A DNA stretch of 64,000 nt from Dugong dugon (Eukaryota; Chordata; Mammalia; Sirenia; Dugongidae). Numbering within the stretch: position 1 is the stretch's first letter; the number at the start of each line of letters is the position of its first letter. Of the stretch, positions 32,950 to 44,499 are shown in pieces. Position numbers and translations under genes: made by a program. Location of the stretch: positions 6,498,501-6,562,500 of the forward strand of contig CM057473.1 in NCBI GenBank assembly GCA_030035585.1. The letters are read 5' to 3'. The notes under the pieces are model-generated. The model did not search any database. It worked only from the letters and a program-made list of their open reading frames with translations, and was not told the origin of the DNA.

Positions 32950-33655
32950 AAAAGGTCACAGAAGAAGAAAGTCTACAGAGCCACGACCTCATCTACCCTG
33001 AGACCAGAAGAGCTAGATGGTGCACAGCTATCACTGCTGACTGTTCTAACCAGGGTCACAATAGTTGGTCCCAGATAGAATGGGAGAAAAATAAGGAGCA
33101 GAACTGCTCCCCACCCCTCACCCCCCCCAAAAAAAAGCCAGACACGCTGGAACAGTAGAGAACAGAGGACTCCCTGAGGTTATTGCTCTGAGACGCTCTT
33201 TGAACCTAAAACTGAGCCTATCCCCTGACCTTACCTTTTAGTGAAACAGCAGAGTGGCAAACACTATAAAGGATGTAAGCTATAAGATCAGTGCCCTACT
33301 TAAAAACCATCAGTATGAGACAAAAGGTCAACAATTACTTGAAAGCAAAGACGAGAAGATAAGGGAGCAGGAAGACTAGAGTACTGGAAAGGGAACAAAC
33401 AGGACACAATTAAAGAGAACACTGACACATTGTGATAAATGTAACTCACATCACTGAACAATTTGTTTGGAAATTGTCAAATGGGATCCTAACTTGCTGT
33501 GTAAGCTTTCACCAAAAACTCAGCAAAATACTATAGTTAAAAGAATGTAACCAATGTCATGAACAATATGTATAAAATTGTTAGTTGGGAACCTACTTTG
33601 CTGTGTAAACTTTCACCAAAAACACAATAAAATATAATTTTTTTTTAAAAAAAGC
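32950..33655 (+). mobile_element. L1 3' end, sense, 5'-truncated
   Basis: CCAGAAGAGCTAGATGGTGC and the text after it match the reverse complement of the L1 3'UTRs at 11.1 and 20.5 kb. It ends in CAATAAAATATAA and an A-run. Two copies of a terminal module (TGCTGTGTAARCTTTCACCA) occur near 33497 and 33600. Confidence 0.82.
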
Positions 33656-33933
33656 ACTAAAACATTTTGAACAGCATAGATTTCCAGATAGCCTCTTATT
33701 TGGTCATAGGAGAGCTAATAAGAAAGTTAGGAGTGGGTGAGCACTGAGCTAATTCATTATAAATTTCTGATTGTTAAGATGCAGAGAAAAAGGTTTGCTT
33801 ACATAGGTATTGCCAAGGGCTAGCCTGGCTAAGCACGCAGACATCAGAGTCTACCACAGCTACAACACACATTCCAAATAATTACTTGTGCTTGCTGTGT
33901 AAGTCAGTCTCTACCACCCACACTTCCGCCACT

Positions 33934-34042
33934 AAAAAACCCGTTGCCGTGGAGTCAATTCCGACTCATAGTAGAACTGCCCCATAGGGTTTCCAAGGAG
34001 TGGCTGGTGGATTCGAACTGACAACGTTTTGGTTAGCAGTCT
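33934..34042 (-). repeat. AFROSINE, antisense, internally deleted
   Basis: Missing about 24 bp after CCGACTCATAG and truncated in the head at GGTTAGCAGTC. Confidence 0.85.
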
Positions 34043-34223
34043 ACCCCTAAAAGCAACTCCAAATAAACATAAAATCAGGTAAAAATTGTATATAACTTCA
34101 AAACAATGCCTCTTGTAGTTATTTCTCAAAGCATATTGCCACACCTCCGCTTCTCCTACACAGAAATTCTAGAGTGCCTACTCGTCCTCTAACAACGGGA
34201 TAGTTGTGTCTAACTGAGTGGAT

Positions 34224-34359
34224 GGAGTCCTGAGTAGTGCAAATGGTTCACTCACTCGGCTCTAACTGAAACGTTGGAGGTTCAAGTCCACCCACAGGTG
34301 ACTTAGAAGAAAGCCCTGGCCATCTATTTCCAAAAGATCACAGCCATTGAAAACCCTAC
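34224..34359 (+). repeat. Long AFROSINE relative, left half
   Basis: Head and body up to ATTGAAAACCCTAC. The rest resumes at 34932 after an LTR. Confidence 0.88.
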
Positions 34360-34931
34360 TGTCTTAGTTATCTAGTGCTGCTATAACAGAAATTCCATAA
34401 GTGGATGGCTTTAACAAACAGAAATTTATTCTCTCACGGTTTAGGAGGCTGGAAGTCCCAATTCAGGGCACCAGCTCGAGGGGAAGCCTTTTTCTCTCTG
34501 TCGGCTCTGGGGGAAGGTTCTTGTCATCAATCTTCCCCTGGGTCTAGCATTTTCTCAGTGCAGGGACCCAGTGTCCAAAGGACGCCCTCCGCTCCTGGCT
34601 ATTCTTGCTTGGAGGTAATGAGGTCCCAATCTCTCTGCTCGATTCTCTCTCCTTTTACCTCCTGGAATATAAAAGGTGATGCAAGTCACGCCCAGAGGAG
34701 GCCCCCATTACGTCGGACCAGGGCTGTGACCGGAGTAAGGGTGTTGCATCCCACTCTAATCCTCTTTTACATAACCTAATCTTGCCTCATTATCCACAGG
34801 TAGAGATTAGGATCTACGACACGTAGGAAAATTACATCAGATCACAAAATGGGGGATAACCATACAATACTGGGAATGAGGGCCTAAACAAGCTGACATA
34901 CATTTTGGGGGACACAATTTGATCCATGACA
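34360..34931 (-). mobile_element. MaLR-type solitary LTR inserted in a SINE
   Basis: Begins TGTCTTAGTTATCTAGTGCT and ends GATCCATGACA on +. Text such as AACAGAAATTTATTCTCTCA and GGAGGCTGGAAGTCC is the antisense of MLT1/MST-like LTRs. The 5-bp flanks are CCTAC and TCTAC. It must be younger than the SINE it splits. Confidence 0.82.
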
Positions 34932-35003
34932 TCTACGGAGCACAGTTCTACTCTGACGCACATGGGGCCGCCGTGAGTCGGAGTCAACTCCACTCAAGTG
35001 CTT
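34932..35003 (+). repeat. Long AFROSINE relative, right half
   Basis: CTACGGAGCACAGTTCTACT to GAGTCAACTCCACTCAAG. It is the direct continuation of 34224-34359. Confidence 0.88.
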
Positions 35004-36466
35004 CTTCCAGTTAATTAAATGGATGCACAGTAGTTGTGTGGTTATTAGCATGTCCTTTATAAGGTGGCGTGGCCCCGACTGGTCCATGTCGCTTTCCCTT
35101 CAGGAGTGTGATGCCTGTGTTGGGGAGAAGAGGGTTGGAGACATGGGAATTCTCTCTCTAGCTACACTCCAGCCTTGCATTCCACCTGGATTACCTTTGC
35201 CAAAGAGATTTAAAGCATCTTGATCTTTGTTATTCCCTCAACCCAGCCCACCCCACCCTACCAAGAACAGGAAGATGGCCAAGTTCATGATACAGTCTCC
35301 AGAGCTGCCTTTTCTTTGGAAGGGAAATGATTTTGTTATTTACTGTGATCAAAGGAAGTACAGAAATTCACAGTGAGAGAACGAATCATTTTTGTTCTTA
35401 CTTGGCTGAAAGACAAAGCTTATGACTGTCGTTTACAATTCTGTTGTATCAAATGTGCATAGCAATCTGTTTGCTGCAAATCATTCATTCTTCAGTTGAT
35501 GGCCCATAAGGCTACAGACCCCCAATAAAAATAAGGGACTAAACTGGGATTCACACGCTTTACCTTAATACTCATTATGCTGCTCGTTAGGTATTCCCAT
35601 GGGCTGCCTAAAAATATAAACACCCTCACCAGTAAAATTATCCCAATCCTGATGAAGCCACTCATCCCAGGCTCACTGTGAAACACTGCACGGCATGTGG
35701 AAGAAATCCCAAAAACCAGGGATAGAGAATGAGCTTTATGATAAAAATACTGTTTTCGAGGCCAGAATAGTGACATTAATTATGCAAGCGGTGCTAATCT
35801 GCTTAAATCCCCTCAGCCTCTGTATTTGAAGAGCCTTATTAAATAGCTATGTCCCTGTGTATTTAAAGAAAGAGAGTTTTATCCGTTTGATTAAACCATT
35901 TTTACTGTGTAGGGTTGTAGGGTGATAATCCTGTGCATTTCCCTTCTCCTCCCACTTCCCTCCTCCTTCTTCCCTTCCCCAGCAAGGTGCACAGGAGGAA
36001 AACCAGTATGATTTCAGTCACACAATCTTCCAAAGTAAAGGAAATACATGACATTTCAAGAGGGTTAAAAAGAAAAAAGTAGAGAAGGGAGTCGGTATAA
36101 AATTGCCACTTGCTCCTGACAAAAGTTCCTCCTAAGTACTTCAGCCTTGACGCATTTGTTTAAAGTAATTCCGAATACCATTCAGATAGTTTCCCCTCGC
36201 AGAATGAATTAATTTTAGCTAACAGAGTAACAGTCTCCACTCATCTCCAATTCTTGTTAAGTAAGCAAGCGACCCACTCCCAAGGAAGGAACGGAAGCTA
36301 CTGTTCTTTCTCCTTTGGTAGTTTTAAGAAAAAAAATAATGAGCTGCGTGCCTTGGAACAAATTCTTCCCTGGAGAGAAATGCCTTCACATCTCTGGAAG
36401 GGCAGTCACTGTGGTACACACTGTTATTTGTATTAAAACCAAAGAACATTAGGGGAAGAAAAAAAA
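35004..36466. other. Unique DNA, candidate conserved noncoding region
   Basis: No repeat is recognised over 1.4 kb, which is unusual in this window. The block at 35330-35900 is balanced in composition, with homeodomain-type cores (GTGACATTAATTATGCAAGC, GCTAATCTGCTTAAATCCC). A pyrimidine-rich run at 35940-35990 follows. No open frame has proper splice sites. Confidence 0.4.
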
Positions 36467-36621
36467 AAAAGTTGCAGTAGAGTTGATTCCGACTCACAGT
36501 GACACTGTAAGACAGAGTAGAACTGCCCCACAGAATTTCCAACGAGAACCTGGGGGATTCAAACTGCTGAGCTTTTGGTTAGCAGCTGTAGCACTTAACC
36601 ACTACCGCCACCAGGGTTTCC
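36467..36621 (-). repeat. AFROSINE, antisense
   Basis: Full length, adjoining an A-run at its tail side and ending CGCCACCAGGGTTTCC. Confidence 0.9.
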
Positions 36622-37620
36622 AAGAATGTTAGAGCCATGTGCAAAAGTTAGCTAACATTTGGCTTTCACAAACCACATTTTTTGTTGGTGTTTTGGAGCT
36701 AGTTTATTACAGTGTCACCAGTTCTTTGGTGAGCTTCCCGAGATTTGAGAGTGAAGCATTCCTTGGCCTTTGGAGCAGCACGGAACTGATGGAAATGGGG
36801 GTGGAAGGCAGCAGATCCAGAACCTCCTCTGTGTACTCTGATAGAGCAGACAAGGGGGTTATGTTAAAATTTGATGCCTCCTGCAAAGATGCCAGCTACG
36901 TAATTTTAACTATTCCGTATTAGGACTTACCAACTTGAGGCTAGAAGAACTCAAAGCAACGATGTGGCCTGCTTCTATGGAACATTTGATTAACGATAGG
37001 ATTGTGTCAAAAATAATATTAGCCTTAGGGATAAATACTGAAGCAATGTGTGGCAGGTGATAAAACAAGTTCTGGGCATTTTTCCCAGCTGTTAAAGAGA
37101 TGTCCTGAGTCAATTCAACACTCTCCTTTGGGTTAGCTACTCAAAAGACAAAGGAGTGATTTCTTTAAAAAAAAAAAAAAAAAACAAATCATAGATAAGT
37201 AAGGGTCAGCTTTTAGCTTAATGCTCTGCTGGAGATTGACAAGAGAGTTGGATCATATCAACATGCAGAATATAAAAAAGAATATTTAGCTATGAAATAC
37301 TTGAGATGGTTGCTTGTCAGCAGAGTTTCTTTTCAAGTCGTGTTGCTTATGCTAATTTTAAAATACGTAGATATATATTTTCGCATTTTTTGATTATATA
37401 CTACAGACATTAATTTGACATGGGATGAAGGCTAAAAGTGTTAATGTCATCAGTGAAACAATAGACTAAGTGTCTGGTTCAGAAAGAAAATTGTGACAAT
37501 CAAGTTAACAAATTTGGCTATTCTGGAATCTTTTTAGTAAAGATTGGCCAAAGAGCCCGTTATTAGTAAGATATGTGGTTTAGGATAGACAACCATCTTC
37601 TATGTGATTTTCCTGCCAAC
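36622..37620. other. Unique DNA, possibly conserved in part
   Basis: No repeat apart from an A-run at 37169-37184. The 36900-37060 part (AACATTTGATTAACGATAGG, AAAATAATATTAGCC) again has homeodomain-like sites. No gene is called. Confidence 0.4.
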
Positions 37621-37830
37621 TTTTTATTTTGAAAATGTTCAGTTTCAAAGCTAAAACATTACCATGTACACCTATCAACATCTGACTGAGACTTATCAGT
37701 TGTTAACAATTTGTCACCTTTGCTTTACTTTGATCTGTATCTCTCTCCGTATATGCTATTTATATATAATTATTTATGATACAACAATTTATTTTTGAAA
37801 CATATAGAGACATAGTTTCCTTGTGTGTGT

Positions 37831-38825
37831 GTGTTAGGTAACATCGAGTCAGCTCTAACTCATAGCGACCCTATATATAACAGAACGGAACACTGCCCAG
37901 TCTGGCACCATCCTCAGAATCATTATGTTTGAGCCCGTTGTTGCAGCCACTGTGCCAACCCATCTCGCTGAGGGTCTTCTTTTTATCTGATCCTCTACTT
38001 TACCAAGCATGATGTCCTTCTCCAAGGAAAGATTCTTCCTGATAACATGTGTATATAAGCAAGATGGAATTTTGCCATCCTGGCTTCTAAGCTTCTAAGG
38101 AACATTCTGGCTGTATTTCCTCCAGTATAGATTTGTTTGTTGTTCTGGCGGTCCATTCAGTATTCTTTGCCAACACCATAATTCAAATCGCTCAGTTCTT
38201 CGTCTTCATTTTTCATTGTCCAGCTTTCGCATGAATATGAAGCAACTGAAAAGACAATGGCTTGGGTCAGGTACACCTTAATCATCAAAGGGACATCTTT
38301 GCTTTTTAAGATTTTAAAGGTCTTTTGCAGCAGATTTGCCCAATGCGATATATCATTTGATTTCTTGACTGCTGCTTCTATGGGCATTGACTGTGGATTC
38401 AAGTAAACTGACATCCTTGACAATATTTCAATATTTCAATCAATATCAATACTTCAGTATTTTCTCCATTTATCATGATGTTGCTTATTGGTCAGTTGTG
38501 AAGATTTTTGTTTTCTTTATGTTGAGATGCAATCCATACTAAGAGTCTTTGACCTTCATTGGGAAGTGCTTCAAGTCATCCTCAAGGTTGAGTCATGTGC
38601 ATATTACAAGTTGTTAATGGGTCTTCCTCCAACCCTGATGCTGTGTTTTAATTCGGATAGTCAGATTATTTGTTCAGCATACAGATTGAGGAAGGTGAAA
38701 AGATTCAACCCTGACGCACACCGTTCTCAATTTTAAACCACACAGTAGCAGTATTCCCTTTGTCTGTTTGAATTACTGCCCCTTAAGCTATGTACAGGTC
38801 TGCATGAGTACAATTAGGTGTTCTG
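37831..38825 (-). mobile_element. RTE 3' third, antisense
   Basis: About 1 kb, from the tail (GTTAGGTAACATCGAGTCAG) through the C-terminal coding region (antisense of SYSCESWTMKNED near 38210) and further into the RT region. Frames are short and broken. Confidence 0.9.
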
Positions 38826-39215
38826 GAAATAGTTTGCTACATAAGCGCAATAACATTTTCACATGTAAGGATATGTAAAACATATTATATAACAATATAC
38901 TTTATAATATAATAAAATTAAGATGATTAGTTTTCTAAAGTTCTGTGTCATCAAAAATGTTGACAATATTCAAATATTCCCAATTGTCTCCCTAATTTTA
39001 TTAGAGCCATAAATCAATGCTCGTGTATTGCCTTTGGTAATTATGTTCTTTATTCTCTTTCAGTCTAGAACATTCTCCTGTAGTATTTTGTTGTTCATGA
39101 TATTGAATTATTTTTGAAGAATTCTGACTAGTCCTCTTGGATTTGTTTGATGGTTACTTCCTGATTAGATTAGAGTTTAACATTTCTGGAAAGGATTTTT
39201 CATATGTTGTATGTA

Positions 39216-39576
39216 CACCTACTCCTCACTTATCGACTGTCTCGTTATCCAATGTTTCGCATTTGCGACAATAGTGAAAAATCTACTAACTAACTGTTTT
39301 GCACATTAACAATGTACATCTGGCAATAATGAATGCCAAGGTGCCAGGAGGGCGTAATGCTGGCTGTGATGGTTAAGTTTCTATGTCAACTTGGCTGGGC
39401 TGTGATTCTCAGTGGTTTGGCAGTTATGTAATGATGTAATCTGGAAGTTATGTAATGATGTAGTCATCCTCCACTTTATGATTTGATGTGGTCATCTGCA
39501 TTTTGACATAACACTGATTTTTGCATCATATCCTGGTCTTTGGAACCTAACCACGTCAATAAGTGAAGAGTGGGCG
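39216..39576. mobile_element. Tigger/mariner-like MITE with TA duplication
   Basis: Terminal inverted repeats at 39216-39237 and 39555-39576 (CACCTACTCCTCACTTATCG... against CGCCCACTCTTCACTTATTG...) match at 18 of 22 positions. Each is bounded by the TA dinucleotide that mariner-superfamily insertions duplicate (39214-39215 and 39577-39578). There is no transposase. An LTR fragment lies inside. Confidence 0.72.
39367..39505 (+). mobile_element. ERVL-type LTR fragment
   Basis: TGATGGTTAAGTTTCTATGT and CAACTTGGCTGGGCTGTGAT match the first 130 bp of the LTR at 32288. The rest is absent. Confidence 0.75.
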
Positions 39577-39800
39577 TACTTCTTTCTGTATCGTACAGAA
39601 AGGCACATGATATCAAGTTGTCCACTAGTGGTAATGATAACTTTGTTCACTTGGGCAAATTGGTGACCATTAAATCTCTCCGTAATAAATGCATACTTAT
39701 CCTTTGTAATTGATAAGCAGTATCTAGGGTGATTCTTTGAGTCTGTAAATATCTGCTTTCCAACAGCATTTCAGCAAATAGTTACAGCATCCATTGATGA

Positions 39801-40479
39801 CTTTTGCCAAAATGAAATATTGCTTTAGGGGTTGAAAAATGGTGATTTTTTAGAAGTCTGATTGTCTCTTCTGCATATATTAGCTGACATTTTTCTTTCT
39901 GCTACTATGTCTTCATACAAAATGTGTAAAAGAAGCATCATTATGAATCCAATGGGAAAAATAGTTTATATTTATACAACTCACAATAAAATGTGTAATA
40001 GGGAATTGAAAGGAACTTCGGAGAACATTTTGTTCATTGCACTACTCTAAAAAGAATTATGCATTCAATATTTGGACTGAAAGACTGTTGTGGTCTTTGT
40101 ACTTTTCACTGGAAATACAATGATGTGTAAAACATGGCCCTAGGTCTTGAGATGTTCAGATATGCATAGTGAAGGAGGCAGAGATGTAAAGCTAACTAAA
40201 GTGCAACCAATTAACTGACTTAATACAAAGATGAGAGTCAATAATTCTGCCAGTGGCGATCAGGAGGAGCTTCAAAGAATAGGCAACATTTGAACTGGAT
40301 TTTAAAGAATAAACTTGAGTTCTTACAGTAGAAAAGAGAAGGTGAGAAAAATATTTCAGGAATTGAAATGGAAAGGCAATTCCTATTCTGTATGTGTAAA
40401 GCACAGGTTGGTGGCAGGAATGGTAAGACATAAAGCTGAAGAGGCAATGATAATGCAATGATGCTGGGGTTTATTCTAT
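39801..40479. other. Unique AT-rich DNA
   Basis: No repeat or exon recognised. The two overlapping antisense frames at 40192-40458 are not supported. Confidence 0.45.
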
Positions 40480-40860
40480 AAACTCTAGAATTTTCTATGT
40501 TCCAGTTACTGTTCGGTTTAGTTTATATGAATTAAATAATTTAATCCTCACCTAACCAAAACCCATTGCAGTCCAGTTGATTGCGACTCATAGGGACGCT
40601 ATAGGACAGAGTAGAACTGCCCTATAGAGTTTCCAAAGAGCGGTTGGTAGATTCAAATGGCTGGCCTTTTGGTTAGCAGCCGAGCTCTTAACCACTGCAC
40701 CACTGGGGATCTCTGTTAAATCCTCACAGGTAGTATTATTGCCCTCCTTTCACAGATGAAGATAGAGACATTAAGTAACTTGTCCAATCACAAACCAGCC
40801 AGTGTTGGAGCCTGGGAACAGGATCCCCATTACTGTAAACTAGGTCCTACTGCTTCTCTT
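40480..40860 (-). repeat. MIR, antisense, split by a SINE
   Basis: TTAGTTTATATGAATTAAAT and TTTAATCCTCAC before the SINE, and AGGTAGTATTATTGCCCTCC and CACAGATGAAGATAGAGAC after it, follow the antisense MIR consensus order. Confidence 0.85.
40553..40715 (-). repeat. AFROSINE, antisense, inside the MIR
   Basis: Flanked by AATCCTCAC at 40543-40551 and 40719-40727, embedded in TTTAATCCTCAC and GTTAAATCCTCAC. Confidence 0.92.
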
Positions 40861-40879
40861 TTAAAAGTCACCACCTCTT

Positions 40880-41035
40880 CTTGACCACCGTGTCCCAGGC
40901 ATTGAGCCAAGAGCTATAGCTGTATTATTTCAATGATCCTTAAAACATCTCCACAAATCAGAAAACTGAGGCAGAATGTTTGAGCAATTTGTCCTAGCTC
41001 AAACAACTCGTAGGCTGAAAAGTTGTCACTTACAT
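40880..41035 (-). repeat. MIR, antisense
   Basis: TGTCCCAGGCATTGAGCCAA, ATCAGAAAACTGAGGCAGAA and AATTTGTCCTAGCTCAAACA follow the antisense MIR order. Confidence 0.75.
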
Positions 41036-41078
41036 ACTTTTAAGGTAATCTCTTAACTATCACTTTATAAGTATCTAT

Positions 41079-41279
41079 GGAGTCCCGGGGTGGCAAAAAC
41101 AGTTTACAGTTCAGTTATTAATCTACAGGTGGGAGGTTTGAGTCCACCCAGAGGCAGCTCAGAAGAAACGCCTGGTGATCTAGTTCCCAAAAAATCAGCC
41201 ATTAGAAACCCTACGGAGCACAGTTCTACTCTGACATGCATGGGGTCACCATGAGTTGGAACGTACTTGAAGGCACTTT
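41079..41279 (+). repeat. Long AFROSINE relative, sense
   Basis: GGAGTCCCGGGGTGGC head, GAGTCCACCCAGAGG B-box side and ACCATGAGTTGGAACGTACT tail, followed by a T-run. Confidence 0.88.
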
Positions 41280-41295
41280 TTTTTTTTTTAATATA

Positions 41296-41345
41296 TATAC
41301 AGTACGAGGAACTGTTCTTAGTGCTGTGCAGACCTTAACTTATTT
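41296..41345 (-). repeat. MIR scrap, antisense
   Basis: ACTGTTCTTAGTGCTGTGCAG and TTAACTTATTTACC fit the antisense MIR 3' part. It is interrupted by the next SINE. Confidence 0.5.
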
Positions 41346-41350
41346 ACCAT

Positions 41351-41515
41351 AAAACCAAAAAACCAAACTCAAAGCTGTTGAGTCAATTCTAACGCATAGC
41401 GCCCCTAAAGGACAGAGTAGAACCTCCCCATAGGGTTTCCAAGAAGCAGCTGGTAGATTGGAACTGCCAACCTTTTGGTTAGCAGCCAAGCTCTTAACCA
41501 CTGTGCCACCAGGGG
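41351..41515 (-). repeat. AFROSINE, antisense
   Basis: Complete, with a duplicated AACCAAAAAACCAAAC terminal run on the tail side. Confidence 0.9.
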
Positions 41516-41871
41516 GGTCAATGAAAGAATTACAGATGAGAAAAAAGCCCCAAAAGTATCAGGGGACAGATGAACACAAGGATGAAGTGGGGAGTGATAA
41601 AATAAAAGATTTAAGTAAACACCTTCAGTCGTACCAGAGCCCAAGATACAATTCCATCGGCTGCTTCACGAGCCCAGGGAAGAGTTTCAGCAGCTTTTCA
41701 TTCTCCAGCACAAGAACTTTTGATACTGAGCTGCAGTGGTAGCTTCTTTGTTATTGTGCACACTGTGTGTGTTCCCAAGTTAGACTGGCCTGGAAGAACT
41801 CCTATTACAGCCAGGTATGTAAACTGAAGGGAACCCATATATCCACTTCAGACAAGATTCTTGTTTCCCAC
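41516..41871. other. Unique DNA
   Basis: Nothing recognised. A sense frame that runs out of the SINE into this segment has no coding support. Confidence 0.4.
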
Positions 41872-42067
41872 AGGCCCTTGGTGGCATAAATGGTTAAACG
41901 CTGAACTACTAAGCAAAAGGTTGAGGTTCAAACTCACCCAGAGGTGCCTTGGAAGAAAGGCTTGGCAATCTGCTTCCTAAAGGTCACTGTCTTGAAAACC
42001 CAATGGAGCAGTTCTGCCCTGCATGCATAAGGTCGCCGTGAGTCGGAATCGACTTGATGGCAGCTAA
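41872..42067 (+). repeat. Long AFROSINE relative, sense
   Basis: GGCCCTTGGTGGCATAAATGG head and GGTCGCCGTGAGTCGGAATC tail. The tail is better preserved than the head. Confidence 0.9.
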
Positions 42068-43215
42068 TGACAGGAACTTGTGCTCTTGTGAGTTGTCGTC
42101 ATTACAAAATTGACTCCATGTCCATGGAAATGACAACAGCCACCTCTAGGCAGCTATTACGCATTACCCATGGACAGTTATGTTTCCATCATAGGGGAGG
42201 TTATTGCATCTGAAAGTGTGAGTGGACAATGCTTGTCCTGCACACAGACTTCCAGCTTGTCAGAACTATTTTCTCTAACTGGAATATGTAGGAGATTCCC
42301 ATTCTGACAGCATAAGAGAAAAATCTTTTAAGATTTTTTGGAATATTTTTATAATTTTATTTTTACTTTTAAAACTTTGCTTGACCTGGAGATTTTATTT
42401 TGTTGTAAAGCAGTAAGATAGAAATGCAAGTTTGTTTTTCCTGGTGGCTTCCTAGAATCCCAACACCGTTAATTGAATAGTGTTGTATCCCAGTAGCTTT
42501 TTTTCTGCTGATACATACTACTGCCTTTTTTACACAGTAACAATCTAAATGAAGGTGTGGCTATTCCTTGACTTTATACACTGTTGCCATTGATTGGTCT
42601 GGGTATCTATGAAAAAGAACACTGTTAATTACCTGATCATTCTAATAGGGTTTACACTGCTACAGCCTATTCCCCACCTTCATTTCTCCTCTTTACTAAA
42701 ACGTTTCTGGCCTTTGTTAAATGTGTGGTTTTCCGAAGTAACTCTCTACACCACCTGTATAGTTTTAAAGACTTCAAGTGGATATTTTCATGGAATCACA
42801 ATTTTTTAACAGAATTGAGTATCCTGTCAAAGAGTACTTTATAACTTTTAATTTATTCATCCTTTGTTTGTAACTGGTTTATTATCTAGATCTTGTTAAC
42901 ATTTCTTGATACGAGTATTCTTAAGCACTTTTATTATTGTTTTGCTATTATATGAAGAAACATTTTCATTATATTTTCTAATTGGTTGTTGTGGATTTTT
43001 GGATATAATAATAATATATTTTCAATAAAGAAGGATAAATGTTTTAAAATTTAAAAAAGTAATGCCACTTTAACAAGTTAACGATAAATATTTATTAGTA
43101 AGGTGTCTCACTTAAACTTTTTGTTCAATTATCGTGAGCACATTTTCCCATTTTGTTTTTCAAATCATTGTTTTTAATTTACTGCAATAAAATTTATACT
43201 TTGCGGCACACAGTT
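42068..43215. other. AT-rich DNA, probably including old LINE sequence
   Basis: Composition and phrases such as TTTATTCATCC and TTATTATTGTTTTGCTATTA suggest an antisense L1 remnant, but I cannot align it. No gene. Confidence 0.35.
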
Positions 43216-44030
43216 CTGTGAATTCTGAAAAATACAGAGTCATCACCAAAACTGAGACACAAACCAATTCTATCACTGTCACTACCACGAATCCCCTCAT
43301 GTTGTCCCCATGTAGTCATTCCCTCTTCCTATCCAACCCCTGGAAATCAGAGATCTATTTTCCAAAGTTATACTTGCTTTTGGCAGAATGTCTTGTAAAT
43401 GTAATGATTTAGTGAGTCCAGCTCTTTCACCAAGCCTAATGCATTTGAGATCCATCCATGTTGCTGTGTGTTGTCAACAGATTATTCCTTTTTATCGCTC
43501 CCTTGCATCCCATCGCATGGGTGTCGCACAGGTTGTTTATTTCTTCAATAGTGGAAGGACAATCCCATTGTTTCCAGTTTTCAGCAATTATGAATAAAGC
43601 TGCTAGAAACATTCATGCACAGATTCTTGTGTGAACATAGTTTTCATTTATCTTAGGCAAACACCAAGGAGTGGAATTGCTGGTCATATGGTAAATCATA
43701 TGGTAGCTCCAAAACAAAGTCCTAAACTGTGTCCTAAATTGGCTGAATCATTGCATTCCCACAAACAGTGAATGAGAATTCCAGTTTTTCTGTTTTCTTT
43801 GGGTTTTTGTCAGTTTGATTATGATGTGACTGGGTGTGATTTTCTTTAAGTTTATCCTATTTGAGTTTGCTGAGCTTCTTTAATTTATAAATTTATATCC
43901 TTCACCAAATTTGGAAAGTTTTCTGCCTTATTTTCTGCTTTGAATTTTTTGTTGATATCATTTGTTTTGATGAATGGAAGCATGCTGAATCATTGAATGT
44001 GTCTGAATTTTTGGTAGGTAATATGGATTT
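43216..44030 (-). mobile_element. HAL1/L1M-like LINE, 3' part, antisense
   Basis: CCCCTGGAAATCAGAGATCT, GAGATCCATCCATGTTGCTG, AATAAAGCTGCTAGAAACAT and AAGGAGTGGAATTGCTGGTC are hallmark antisense old-L1 3' text. ATTATGATGTGACTGGGTGT then enters ORF1. It ends at a T-run (44029-44046). Confidence 0.8.
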
Positions 44031-44499
44031 TTTTTTTTTTTTTTTTGCCCCTTCCCACAAGCCTACCCTAAGAATTTAGTGGTACATATAAAGCATCACT
44101 AATTATACCCCAGAGTCCCCACTGGGGTCTACTGGTACATATGCATAACAAATATTTTTCAAAATTTTTCTTTTTCCTATCAAAAATTCAAACATCTCAT
44201 AAAATACCCTGTAAAACAGTAATTTGCAGCACACAACTATTTCTTTGGTTTCAAAGAGTCATAAAGGGCCCTGCTTTGTGGCTGCATGCACTGTCAATGG
44301 TACAACTGCCCCCAAGAAACCCCAGAGGCTGATAAAGTTCACGGTCACTATATGGACCGCCAGGCACGGAAGAGTTATACTGCCCCATAATTCCATAGGC
44401 TTTGTTTATTTTTTTCAGTCTTTTTTTTTTTTTAATTAGGTAATTTCTATTGATCTGCATTCAGGTTAAATTACTCTTCTTTCGTCTCCGCTCTGCTAT
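44031..44499. other. T-run and unidentified insert in the LINE
   Basis: About 450 bp interrupts the HAL1-like element. The part at 44225-44440 has SINE-like words (TACTGCCCCATAATTCC) but no head or tail that I can align. It may be a worn SINE or an insertion of unknown type. Confidence 0.3.

Larger units (their letters stand above)
37621..39800 (-). mobile_element. Old L1M 3' region, antisense, interrupted
   Basis: The parts at 37621-37820, 38840-39210 and 39580-39800 contain text typical of antisense old L1 ends (AAGGCACATGATATCAAGTT, CTTTGTAATTGATAAGCAGT, ATATCTGCTTTCC). An RTE and a Tigger-like element interrupt it. Assignment is by general resemblance. Confidence 0.55.
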
